Origin: Tricholoma matsutake
Lineage: Eukaryota; Basidiomycota; Agaricomycetes; Agaricales; Tricholomataceae
Assembly: GCA_026075535.2 (NCBI GenBank)
Contig: AP026549.1
Coordinates: forward strand, 7,998,001 to 8,062,000
Reading direction: 5' to 3'
Length of the DNA stretch: 64,000 nt
Shown: positions 44,092 through 54,410 of the stretch, in pieces
Layout of the letters: each line of letters begins with the position of its first letter
How positions within the stretch are numbered: position 1 is the first letter of the stretch
Translations under genes and position numbers: made by a program
The notes under the pieces: model-generated
Told to the model about the DNA's origin: nothing
What the model saw: the letters and a program-made list of their open reading frames with translations, nothing else
Databases searched by the model: none

Positions 44092-47000
44092 ATCGTACGC
44101 CCTCACTGCCTGTCCATAACTGCTTTGAAGTCTTGTCAGTTGAATCCCTGGAGAATGAATCCATTTCTGTGACTGCTCCCCTCTCTGACCCTTCGAAGTT
44201 GGCTAAAGACGTACCTGCTCTCCCCATCTCTCCTTCTACTCCACGTCCCAAAATTAAATCATGGGAGCGTAAACTACCACGCAAGTATATTGTGGCATCC
44301 ACTCCCTCTGCACATTCCTTAAACCTAGCCATCGAACTGCAGACGACCGACACTGGACAGATACTCGGTGTTTCTGCGCTCCTGGACTCTGGTGCGACTG
44401 GTCTCTTCATCGATTCCCATCTGGTACAACAACATCGTCTAAATACTCGCTCACTCTCATGTCCGATACCTGTATATAACGTGGATGGATCCCCAAATGA
44501 AGCTGGTGCCATCCGAGAGGTTGCAGACCTGGTTCTCCGTTACAAAGATCATAGTGAGCGTGCCCTTTTTGCTGTCACTCAATTAGGAAAGCAAAAGGCG
44601 ATTTTGGGATATCCATGGCTTCGAGACCATAACCCAGAGGTCGACTGGCGCACCGGGGAGGTTACCATGAGCCGATGTCCATCCCGCTGTCGGACGTGTT
44701 TCACAGAAGCCAGGCAAGAACGTCGTGGACAGAAGGCGGCAATACGACGAACTCAGAAGTGTCGTGCTGGACCCCTGCCTATACCTGAAGTGGAATTGGA
44801 AGGGGTTCCTGATCTAATGCCGGACTCGGATGATGATGATGAGGACCCAGAGGAAGTGGAGGAGGGTGATCGGATCTTCTACACTGCGATTCGCTCATCG
44901 CATGAGGTGTGTGCCACATCGAACATATCCCAACGCCTCGCCGAGGCCTTCCACAAAAACAATGCTGCTAAATCCTCTACTAACTCCTTACTCCCTCATC
45001 TCCATGAGTTTGAAGATGTGTTCTCCAAGGAGTCATTCGACTCTCTTCCTGCGCGTAAGCCATGGGATCACGCGATCGAACTCACCCCCGGCGCAACCCC
45101 TTCATCCTGCAAGGTCTATCCTCTCTCTCCGGAGGAACAACGGCAGCTTGACCAGTTCATCGACGAGCACCTGGCCTCTGGACGTATTCGACCATCGAAG
45201 TCACCCATGGCCTCTCCCTTTTTCTTTGTCAAGAAGAAGGATGGCTCACTTCGACTGGTTCAAGACTACAGAAGACTCAACAACATCACGGTCAAAAATC
45301 GCTACCCACTACCCCTCATCTCCGAACTCGTAAACCAGCTCCGTGGAGCCCGATACTTCACCAAGCTCGATGTCTGTTGGGGCTATAATAATGTGAGGAT
45401 AAAGGAGGGAGATGAGTGGAAGGCAGCCTTTCGTACCAACCGTGGTCTTTTTGAACCGCTTGTCATGTTCTTTGGCCTTACTAATAGCCCTGCCACCTTT
45501 CAGACCATGATGAACGACATCTTCCATGACCTCATCCTCGAAGGCGTTGTCTGCATCTATCTCGACGACATCCTCATCTTCACTCGCACGGTTGAAGAGC
45601 ACCATCGCATCACGCGCCTCGTCCTAGAGCGACTTCGACGGTACAAACTCTACCTTCGTCAGGACAAATGCGAGTTCGAAAGGACCAAGATCGAGTACCT
45701 TGGCCTGATTATCTCGGAGGGTCAAGTGGAGATGGATCCTATCAAGGTAAATGGGGTCACAGCTTGGCCTATGCCCATGAACAAGAAGGAGGTGCAGTCT
45801 TTCCTGGGCTTCATCAATTTTTATCAGCGTTTTATCAAGGATTTCTCACATCATGCACGACCGCTGTTCGACTGACAGGAAAGGAGGCATGGAGGTGGGA
45901 TAATGCACAACAGGAGGCGTTCGAAAAGCTTAAGGAGATGGTCACTTCCGCTCCGATCCTTACCTTTGCTGACGATTCGCGTCCTTTTCGTGTAGAAGCC
46001 GACAGTTCTGACTTTGCGACGGGCGCTGTGTTGTCTCAGCAGTCTCCGGAGGACCAGAAGTGGCATCCTGTTGCGTTCTACTCCAAAAGCCTTAGTGCTG
46101 TAGAGAGAAACTACGAGATCCATGACAAGGAGATGTTGGCGATAATGCGTGCGCTTGAGGAGTGGCGACACTTCCTCAAGGGTGCCCAACACAAGGTGGA
46201 AATTTGGACGGATCACAAGAACCTCGAGTACTTCATGATGGCCAAGAAATTGAACCGTCGTCAAGCTCGTTGGTCCCTGTATCTATCTAGATTCGACTTC
46301 TCCTTGCACCACCGTCCGGGTCGCAGCATGGGGAAGACCGATGCCCTATCCCGACGTGCAGACCATGGGGATGGCAGCGGTGACAACCAAAACATTGTGC
46401 TGTTGCAGCCAGACCTGTTCACCATTCGGGCACTGGAAGGCATCGTACCCCAGGGCGAGGAGCGGGACATTCTACGTGACATTCGTCGCGCAAACCGTAG
46501 CGGTTTACATGAGGATGTTGTCGCCCGAGCTGTTAAAGAACTGAGGAAGGGATCGACCCTTTCCTTACGTGTGGCAGAGTGGGCTGAAAAGGAGGACTTG
46601 TTGTATTTCAGGGATCGCATCTATGTTCCCAATGACCCAGACCTTCGCTGGCGCATCATATCCCAACACCATGACTCACAGATTGCTGGCCACCCCGGAC
46701 GCTGGAAGACCTTGGAGCTCACCTCACGGAACTATTGGTGGCCACAAATGTCACGGCTCATTGGTCAGTATTGTCGCACTTGTGACCTTTGCTTACGCAC
46801 CAAGGTCCCTCGTCGCAAGCCTATTGGTGAGCTACACCCTCTTCCTGTTCCAGAGAGTCGTTGGGATGTCGTCAGCGTCGACTTTGTGATGGAATTGCCA
46901 GAGTCAAACGGGTTTGATGTGGTGATGTGCACAGTTGACTCAGTGGGAAAACGCGCTCACTTCATTCCCACTCACACCACTGTCAGTGCCCTAGGTGCTG

Positions 47001-47959
47001 CTCGACTCTACCTCCACCACGTGTGGAAGTTACATGGACTTCCTGGTGCCTTCCTCTCGGATCGTGGCCCTCAGTTCATGGCAGAGTTCACTCGTGAGCT
47101 GTACCGACTCCTGGGGATCAAACTCCTCGCTTCAACTGCTTATCACCCACAAACTGATGGCCAGACGGAGCGAGTCAACCAGGAACTGGAGCAGTACATC
47201 CGCCTCTTTGTCAATGAACGCCAGGACGATTGGGATGATCTCCTTCCTTTGGCCGAGTTCGGATACAACAACCATGTCCATGCTTCCACTCAACAGACCC
47301 CTTTCCTCTTAGACACTGGACGACATCCACGCATGGGATTTGAACCTCGCCAAACTCCCTCACACATCGAGACAGTGAATGAGTTCACAGAATGCATGAG
47401 GGATAGCTTGGAGGAGGCAAGGGCAGCCTTAGCAAAGGCGAAGGACGACATGGCGCGATTTTACAACCAGCGCCACTCCCCAACCCCTCAGTACAAGGTT
47501 GGTGATCGAGTTTATCTTGACTCCAGTGACATCTCCACTACACGTCCATCCAAGAAACTCGCTCATCGCTTCTTGGGACCTTTCCCCATTGTCAAGTGCG
47601 TTGGAACACATGCCTATCGTCTACGCCTCCCAGCCTCCATGTCCAGACTCCATCCCGTCTTCCATGTCGTCAAATTGCTTCCAGCTCCCCCAGATCCATT
47701 CCCGGGACCCCATTCACACCCACCACCACCACCTACAGTGATCGAGGGAGAACCCCAATATGAAGTCGAGTCAATCTTGGACAGCCGTTTGCGTCGAGGA
47801 AAACTCCAGTATTTGGTACATTGGAAGGGTTATGGGTATGAGGAGAACTCATGGGTCGAAGAGTCTGACGTAAATGCCCCTCGGTTAATCAAGGAATTCC
47901 ACCGACGGCACACTGCTGCACCGCGTCGCATTCAAGTCACGGACTTTGGTCGTATATGA
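44088..47959 (+). pseudogene. Gypsy-2 pol: protease, RT, RNase H, integrase, chromodomain; one frameshift
   Basis: The first frame (44088-45875) has protease ALLDSGATGLFID, RT RLVQDYRRLNNIT, LDVCWGYNNVRIK and the catalytic CIYLDDILIF. The second frame, effective from about 45873 to 47959, has RNase H (EADSSDFATGAVL, WTDHKNLEYF), the integrase zinc domain and core (SVDFVMELPES, FLSDRGPQFMAEF, YHPQTDGQTERVNQELEQY) with all catalytic residues, and a C-terminal chromodomain (EYEVESILDSRLRRGKLQYL, HWKGYGYEENSW). A single missing base near 45872 separates RT from RNase H; otherwise the polyprotein appears intact. The frame loss may be real or an assembly error. Confidence 0.9.
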
Positions 47960-48000
47960 TTTCGAATGCATCGGGGCGATGCATCTTAGAGAGGGGGTGA

Positions 48001-48426
48001 TGTAAGGGGACTAAGGGGGTGCCCTGTGTGTTTTTCCTATTTTTTATGTTCGTCCCATATTTTTCCCCACCTCATTTCCTTCTATTCTTCATTTTCTATG
48101 ATTTTTCCGGATTTTATTACTAATTTTCCCTTGCTATCATGTTTGTATATGTTGACACTTTTATATTTAGAGGCGGAGTACCCCTTCCGACACATACCCC
48201 TTGGTATGATGTCATTCGGCGGCCTTGATCCGCCTATCTCCGCCTTTTTCTATTTTTAGGTTATATTTGATTTTTGTCGTCTTCACATATACTGGGCATC
48301 AGCAAGGGGATCCTTAGAGTTTTCTCTTCGGATTTCCCTTTGCTAGGTGCGCCCCCAATGCCTATATTATGTAGTATAATTTTAACTTCGGATTTCCCTT
48401 TGCTAGAGGCTTAGGTTGCCCTTATA
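48001..48426 (+). repeat. Gypsy-2 3' LTR
   Basis: 426 bp, preceded by a polypurine tract and followed by the duplication gaggt. Two differences from the 5' LTR were seen: tgttcgtccc against tgtttgtccc, and ggtgcgcccc against ggtgtgcccc. Confidence 0.95.
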
Positions 48427-48982
48427 GAGGTGGTCATGTCTGTACTACACTTTCAACCCCTCATTGTCTGTGGTAGGGAATACCCCTGAAGTTGTAATGT
48501 CCTTAATACACCCTCTACCAGCCACAGTATGTTGTAGGGAATACCATGGACTGTACTACACCTTATTGTCTGTTCTATGAAATACTGCTGAAGATGTAAT
48601 GTCCTTACTACACCCTCTACCAGCCACAGTATGTTCTACAAAATACCATGGAGGGTGGTCATGTCTGTACTACACCCTCTCCCAGCCACAGTATGCTGTA
48701 CAAAATACCATGGAGGTGGTCATGTCTGCACTACACCTTTAACCCCCTTATGTCTATTGTACAAAATATGATGGAGGTAGTCATGTCTGTACCGTACCCT
48801 CTACTAGCCACAGTATGTTGTAGGGAGTACCATGGATGGTGGTCATGTTTGTAATACACTCTATAGCCATGGTATGTTGTACAGAATACTATTGAATAGG
48901 TAATGCCACTACTATGCTGTGTACCAGCCATGGTGTATCTTACAAAATACCATTGAAGTGATGATGCCACTACTACACTGTG
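48427..48982 (+). repeat. ~61-bp satellite array, middle block
   Basis: The array resumes exactly where the Gypsy-2 target duplication ends. The first monomers continue the A/B alternation, then mainly A-type and one A/B hybrid (about 48735-48795) follow, with increasing divergence toward 48982. The last copy is interrupted by the Copia element at ctgtg (48978-48982). Confidence 0.85.
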
Positions 48983-49175
48983 TGTTGGGATAGTCAATCC
49001 TAGCGCATCACATTAGTGCATCACTAGTGCATCACAGCTAATAATAGAACACAATGTATTTATAGATCATAACATAGGTACATCGTAGTATAGGAGAATA
49101 CGAGATGTTCTACCTTATCCTGAACACCCATCATTAAATCCCTATGAACTTCTACTCCATTCCATAATCCCAAGA
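48983..49175 (+). repeat. Copia 5' LTR
   Basis: 193 bp with imperfect 8-bp inverted ends. Compared with the 3' LTR it has an extra short tandem of gtgcatcac near 49005-49040, and CG where the 3' copy has CA (gcgcatc; tacgag). Confidence 0.9.
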
Positions 49176-49190
49176 GGTTATGGGCCATGG
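49176..49190 (+). other. putative Copia primer-binding site (half tRNA-iMet type)
   Basis: ggttatgggccatgg starts at the first base after the LTR. The first 11 bases are complementary to the anticodon-loop region of initiator tRNA-Met (GGCCCATAACC), as in Drosophila copia, where a cleaved tRNA half primes reverse transcription. Confidence 0.6.
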
Positions 49191-49233
49191 CCTTTTTCAT
49201 ATTTAAATAACTCATTCTGGACTTGGACATACT

Positions 49234-50365
49234 ATGTCAGATCAACTCGTTGAACCAGAAGAGCCTGAGGGAGGTGTACCCTCAGCCCCTATTCGAGCTA
49301 GTAGGGTCTACACCTCTAATGCTGCTCAACAATGGCAACAGGCCACATCTCAACCAGCAATAGAATTGATTCAGACAAAAGAATATTCAAATGTGAACAA
49401 AATCACCGAGCACGATCACTTAACGGACGAAAATTGGCACGAATGGAAGGAAAGAATGAAAAGGGTATTTATCAATTGTGATATAACTGGATATACTACT
49501 GGCAGTGTGAAACGACCAGATGAAACCATGGATCCTGTTAACGCAAATAACTGGGACAAAAATGACTCTTGGGCCCAACAAGTAATCATGCACAATGTCA
49601 CCTCCTCACAAATGAATCACGTCGGATTGAAAACATCAGCTGAAGCGATGTATTCAGCACTTACGGTTACTCACAAAAACAAGGCACATCAAACGGTAAA
49701 TCATATACAGTGCCTGTTGTACAAGACCAAGATACTCAGTGCAGATGATCTCTTAAAGCATCTTGACACACTTAAATCATATTGTGACCGCATCAATAAA
49801 TTCCCCAACCCTGAATTCCATGTCTCCAACACCTGCTTCAAGGTGATTATTTCAGGGTCTTTATGTCGAACCCTATGATGGGAATGCCAATGATCCCAAT
49901 GATCTGGACCCCAAAAGGAGAATGTCCTCAGATTCCTTTATTGGCTTATTATGGGAGGAATATAAAATTCATATGATGAGGCCTCATAACAAGTATTCTA
50001 ATGGTTCTAGCACAAACCTGGTTAATACCCAGAAGAATAGTGGAACTAGTAAAACTTTGGAAGAGCGGATCACAGATCATAAATCCTCCACCAAACCTTA
50101 TTGTGAACATTGTAAACAACCAGGACATTGGTCAAGTAAATGTTGCAAATATGCCAGTAACAAATGTTGGAACTGTGGAAAAATAGGACATAAGGAAAAA
50201 GATTGTTGGAGGAAAAAGAAGGGAAAAGACAAGCAAAAAGAGGGATCAAAGAAAGGTACCGAGAATTCAAATGTGTGGGAGGAATTGATCGCATTTCCAG
50301 TAAATGAAGAACTTTACAATTTTGACACATATGAAGCCTGTAGCCTTGATGGAAATGACGAGTGA
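49234..50365 (+). pseudogene. Copia gag with two zinc knuckles
   Basis: MSDQLVEPEEPEGG opens at 49234. The gag domain includes LTDENWHEWKERMKRVF and ALTVTHKNKAHQTVNHIQ. A frameshift near 49860-49875 moves the reading to the second frame, which carries SFIGLLWEEYKIHM and two adjacent CCHC knuckles, CEHCKQPGHWSSKC and CWNCGKIGHKEKDC (about 50103-50214), followed by a Lys-rich stretch. A TGA at 50363-50365 closes it in the same frame in which the protease continues, so gag and pol were one frame before that codon changed. Confidence 0.85.
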
Positions 50366-53300
50366 TTAATCTGGTATGACTGGTTAGTGGATTCAGCAAC
50401 AACTTTGCATGTTACGCATCAAAAAGAAGCCTTTATTGTGTACACACCTGTGAAAAAATGTTCCATAAGAGGTGTAGGTGGTAAAGAAGCAAAAATCGAG
50501 GGCCACAGAACTGTTGAATTAATTTTGACATGTAATGGTCACAATTATATTTTGCGCTTGGAGGATGTACTCTATGTACCTGGAATGCAGAATAATTTGA
50601 TTTTGTTGGGGCGATGGGATGCAGCTGGCAGAAGATATACAGGTGGAAAGGGAAGAATTACCTTTATCACTAAGGAGGGGAAGAAAATAGCGCAAGGCAA
50701 CAAGGTTAACAACCACTTATACAAGATGGAATTAACCATATGTGACCGATGCCCGACCCTTACAATAGAAGCCACCGATCACCAATCATTCATCAATAAT
50801 GATGTGGCACTCAATTGGGAAACCTGGCACAGATGCTTTGGTCATGTTGGGTATTCTGGCCTACAGAAATTATTGGATAGAAATTTGGTCGACAGATTCA
50901 ACATTGATAAACACAGTCCTAAACCAGACTGTATTGCATGTACCAAAGTGAAGCAGCACATCGAACCCTTTCCTAAATTGTCCATGCAACAAACGGAACC
51001 TGGAGAATTGACGCATATTGACTTATGGGGAAAATATGTGATCAAATCTATAAATGGCAATCAATACTATTTGCTATTTGTGGATGACGCTAAATGATAC
51101 ATGACCGTCCAGTGTTTGAAAGAGAAATTGGATTCAATGCAAGCAGTAATAAATTATTTGGCACATCTGATAACTCAAGGCTGAAAACCAAAGGGGATCC
51201 AAATTGACTGTGGAAAGGAATTTGTACACGAGAAGTTGGAAAGATGGTGTAATGAACGTGGTATAGAAGTAAGACTAACTGCACCATACTCACCTTCACA
51301 GAATGGCATTGTGGAGCGGATGAATAGGACTCTTGTTGAACTATCACATAGTGTTTTAAAGGTCCAGTTAATGCAACCAAAAAAATGACCGCAACCGAAC
51401 TGAACCAGACTGAATGCAACCGGACCATTGGTTGTGGTTGCCCACATTTGGGGTCATTCTGGTTGCCGGTTGCCTCATTTTGAAAATATTTGAAAACCAT
51501 TAAAAGACTGGTTGCCATCAGTTGCAACCGGTCTTTCTGCAGTGCATAAAAGATGTGTACATCGCAGGAAAAAACCCGCAAGTCAGGTTGCCATGAGGTG
51601 CGGGTTCCTTTCCCACGAGGACATACCCCGCAAGTCATGTCGCCATGAGGTGCGGGTTGCTCATATCTGTAATAATTTGCTGAAAAGATATGAAATTATT
51701 ATGGAAATGAGAAACCCACACCTCATGGTGACCTGACTCGCAGGTTATATCATCACGGGAAAGGAACCCATGCCTCATGGCGACATGACTCATGGGTTTT
51801 TTCCTGCGATGTACAAAATTATTACAGAAATGAGAAACCTGTGCCTCATGGTGACATGACTCATGGGGTATATCATCACGGGAAAGGAACCCACCCCTCA
51901 TGGTGAGTAAGACTGGTCTTAACCAGTTTTTTGGGGGCAACTGAACTGATGTGGACCGGTCCTACTCAGTTTGGTTGCGGTTGCCCCATATCTGGGTTGG
52001 TCCGGTTGCAGTTGCAGTTGCTGGTTGCCCCTCTTGGGGGTCAAAAAACTGGACTGAACCAGACCTTTAAACACTACTATCACGTGCCATGATAACTGCC
52101 AACCAACTTCCCGAATTTCTTTGGGAATATGCAGTTTTACACGTGGCCTATCTCCGTAATCGATCATTTATGAAACATCTCCCAAAATCAACACCTTATG
52201 GAGGATGGTATAATATAAAACCCAACATATCACATTTACAGGAATTTGGAAGCGTATGGATATTACTACAAGGTCAAAAGAAACCCCATAAAATGCTACC
52301 AAAATCAAAACGCCAAGCATATGTCAGCTACAATGATGGCACTGGGGCCATAAAATATTACAATGTGGAAACTCGCAAAGTACTTACCTCTCGCAACTTC
52401 CGGAATATTACACCTTCAGAACAACCTACATCTCCCAATTATATTGAACTTACACCTGATTTGCTGTGTGAGGGGAAGTCTGCAGGTAGCACATTGCCAA
52501 TGGGTGTAACAGATTCTGATGATACAACTCGGAACCTTGCGCCCAAGAAACAAAAACGGAATGAAAAAGAGGAAGATATAGATATTGATGAACCGTGGAA
52601 GATGCGTGGAATTCATACCAATTATAAGCACCTTCACAATCCTTTTGCATATGAGGAAGATGACAATTTCTTATCAATTGAAGTCTATGCAACTGTTGCT
52701 GGAGATGAACTTACAAGTCTTGAAGATGCAAAGAACTCCCTGGATTGGCCTGAATGGCAAAAGGCCATGAAGACTGAATTGGATTTATTGTCAGAGAAGG
52801 GGACTTGGGAACTTGTCCAGAAACCTCACGATGCAGTACCAATCAAAAATAAATGGATCTTTGTCAAGAAGTGTAGTAAAGAAGGGGAAGTAGTAAGGTA
52901 TCGAGCAAGATTAGTGGCGAAGGGATATGCACAATGACCCAGATTTGATTATAGGGAAACATTTTCACCAGTTGTCAGGATGGATATATTACGCGCAATA
53001 CTAGCTCTCGTACTGGAAAAGGAACTCAAGTTGCAACAAATGGACGTAAAGGGCGCGGCATATCTAAACAGCACTTTGCAAGAGTCAATATATATGCAAC
53101 AGTTACAGCCCAAAGGATGTGAAGATGGAACAGGTTGAGTATGTAGGTTAGTCAAATTGCTTTATGGTTTAAAGCAGGCAGGCCAAGAGTGGAATATTGA
53201 ACTTGATGGCAAACTCAAAAGTCCACGACTATGCACACTTACTTTCTGATCCATGCATGTATATACAATGCGATGGTGATGACTTTGGAATAATGGCTAT

Positions 53301-54290
53301 CTGGGTGGATGGCTCACTACTTTTGCTTCATCTGATAAGATGATGGATCATATGAAAGAAACACTTCGCTCAGAATGGGAAGTAACAGATCTTGGAGAGC
53401 CGAGTAAAACTTTTGGCATTGAAGTTACATGAACCAAGGATGCAATAACTATATCTCAGCAGAGATATACTGAAAATATTCTCTGTAACGAAGGAATAGC
53501 TGACGCAAATCCTACTGGGATACCCATGGACCCCAATATAAAGCTTGGACCTAATCCAGATGATAATGAACCTAATCAAAGCAATTCATATGCACAATTA
53601 TTGGGGAGTCTGCAATTTTTGGCAAATTCCACAAGACCGGATATAAGTTATGCAGTTAATAAGCTGGCCACCTACACCACTAACCCAGGTTTAAAACACC
53701 ATGGTGCAATAAAGCAAATACTCAGATACCTGGCAGGTATGAAAACTCTAGGGATCACATACAGAAAATCCCAAGATGAAACTGAAACTGAAAACCTCTT
53801 CCATGGATATGCAGATGCTGCATATGCAAATGCTGACAACCTCAAATCCATGACTGGCTATGTTTTTCTAGCAGCAGGGGGAGTGATCACATGGAAATTG
53901 AAGAAACAAACTGTGATAGCATTGTCCTCTACAGAAGCAGAATATGTAGCACTATCGGAAGCTGGATGCGAGGCAACATGGCTGAGAAATTTGTACAGTA
54001 AACTCAGATTCCCACAAAATTCACCGATGGAAATTAAAGGTGATAACAAAGGATCCATAATATTGATGCACAACCCTCAATTTCACCAGCAATCAAAACA
54101 TATCGCTATTTGCCATCATTGGGTCCAAAGTCTAGTAACTGACAAAATACTCAATATACAAAACTGTCATGACCTGGAACAAACAGTGGATGTGTTAACA
54201 AAGGCATTACCAAGGCCTAAATATATATGTCATAGGGCAGAGATGGGAATTCAGTCAACGTGCAAACTCAGTAGCTTTCCTCGCATGTGA
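50366..54290 (+). pseudogene. Copia pol: protease, integrase, RT, RNase H
   Basis: The protease is at LVDSATTLHVTHQKEAF (DSA where DSG/DTG is usual). The gag-pre-integrase has HRCFGHVGYSGLQKL. The integrase has THIDLWGKY, QIDCGKEFV and PSQNGIVERMNRTLVELS, then a 728-bp insertion (51349-52076), and resumes with ITANQLPEFLWEYAV. RT has LDWPEWQKAMKTELDLL, FSPVVRMDILRAILA, VKLLYGLKQAGQEW and WVDGSLLL, where the second Asp of the Y/FVDD catalytic box is Gly. RNase H has YADAAYANADNLKSMTGYV and ALSSTEAEYVALSEA. TGA stops at 51095, 51182, 52935, 53136 and 53430 stand mostly where the family has Arg. The gene is dead. Confidence 0.85.
51349..52076. mobile_element. 728-bp hAT-like element with hairpin array, in Copia integrase
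   Basis: The termini TAGTGTTTTAAAGGTC and GACCTTTAAACACTA are inverted. The 8-bp flanks ctatcaca (51341-51348) and ctatcacg (52077-52084) differ by one base at a CpG. Subterminal regions are packed with ggttgc / gcaacc / aaccggtc motifs. The centre (51554-51905) holds about five copies of a hairpin-capable unit (cccgcaagtcatgtcgccat, then gaggtgcggg) in two orientations. No coding capacity. Confidence 0.85.
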
Positions 54291-54410
54291 GTTGGTTTTT
54301 CCCATGGGGTTTTCCACCACATAGAGGTTTTAACGCATCTGAAAGGCAAGAAATTTGACTTTTCAATTATATATTTAACCATTCCTATGAACTCAACTGT
54401 ACTAGGCTTG

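Larger units (their letters stand above)
42396..48426 (+). mobile_element. Gypsy-2: very young Ty3/Gypsy element in the satellite
   Basis: The 426-bp LTRs (42396-42821 and 48001-48426; TGTAAGGG...CCCTTATA) differ at only two positions by eye, both C/T at CpG. The target duplication gaggt is exact (42391-42395 and 48427-48431). The interior holds gag (42988-44091), pol (about 44088-47959) and a polypurine tract agagggggtga at 47990-48000. Near-identical LTRs indicate a recent insertion. Related copies: solo LTR at 14081-14518 and a minus-strand degraded copy at 57477-61122. Confidence 0.95.

Noticed and set aside
48983..54290. UGA read as arginine (genetic code change or recoding)
   Set aside because: The intact CCC1/VIT gene ends in TGA, and asparagine synthetase and VWA8 end in TAA at the expected places. 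In-frame TGA occurs only in decayed elements and the NLR-like pseudogene, so C-to-T decay explains it better.
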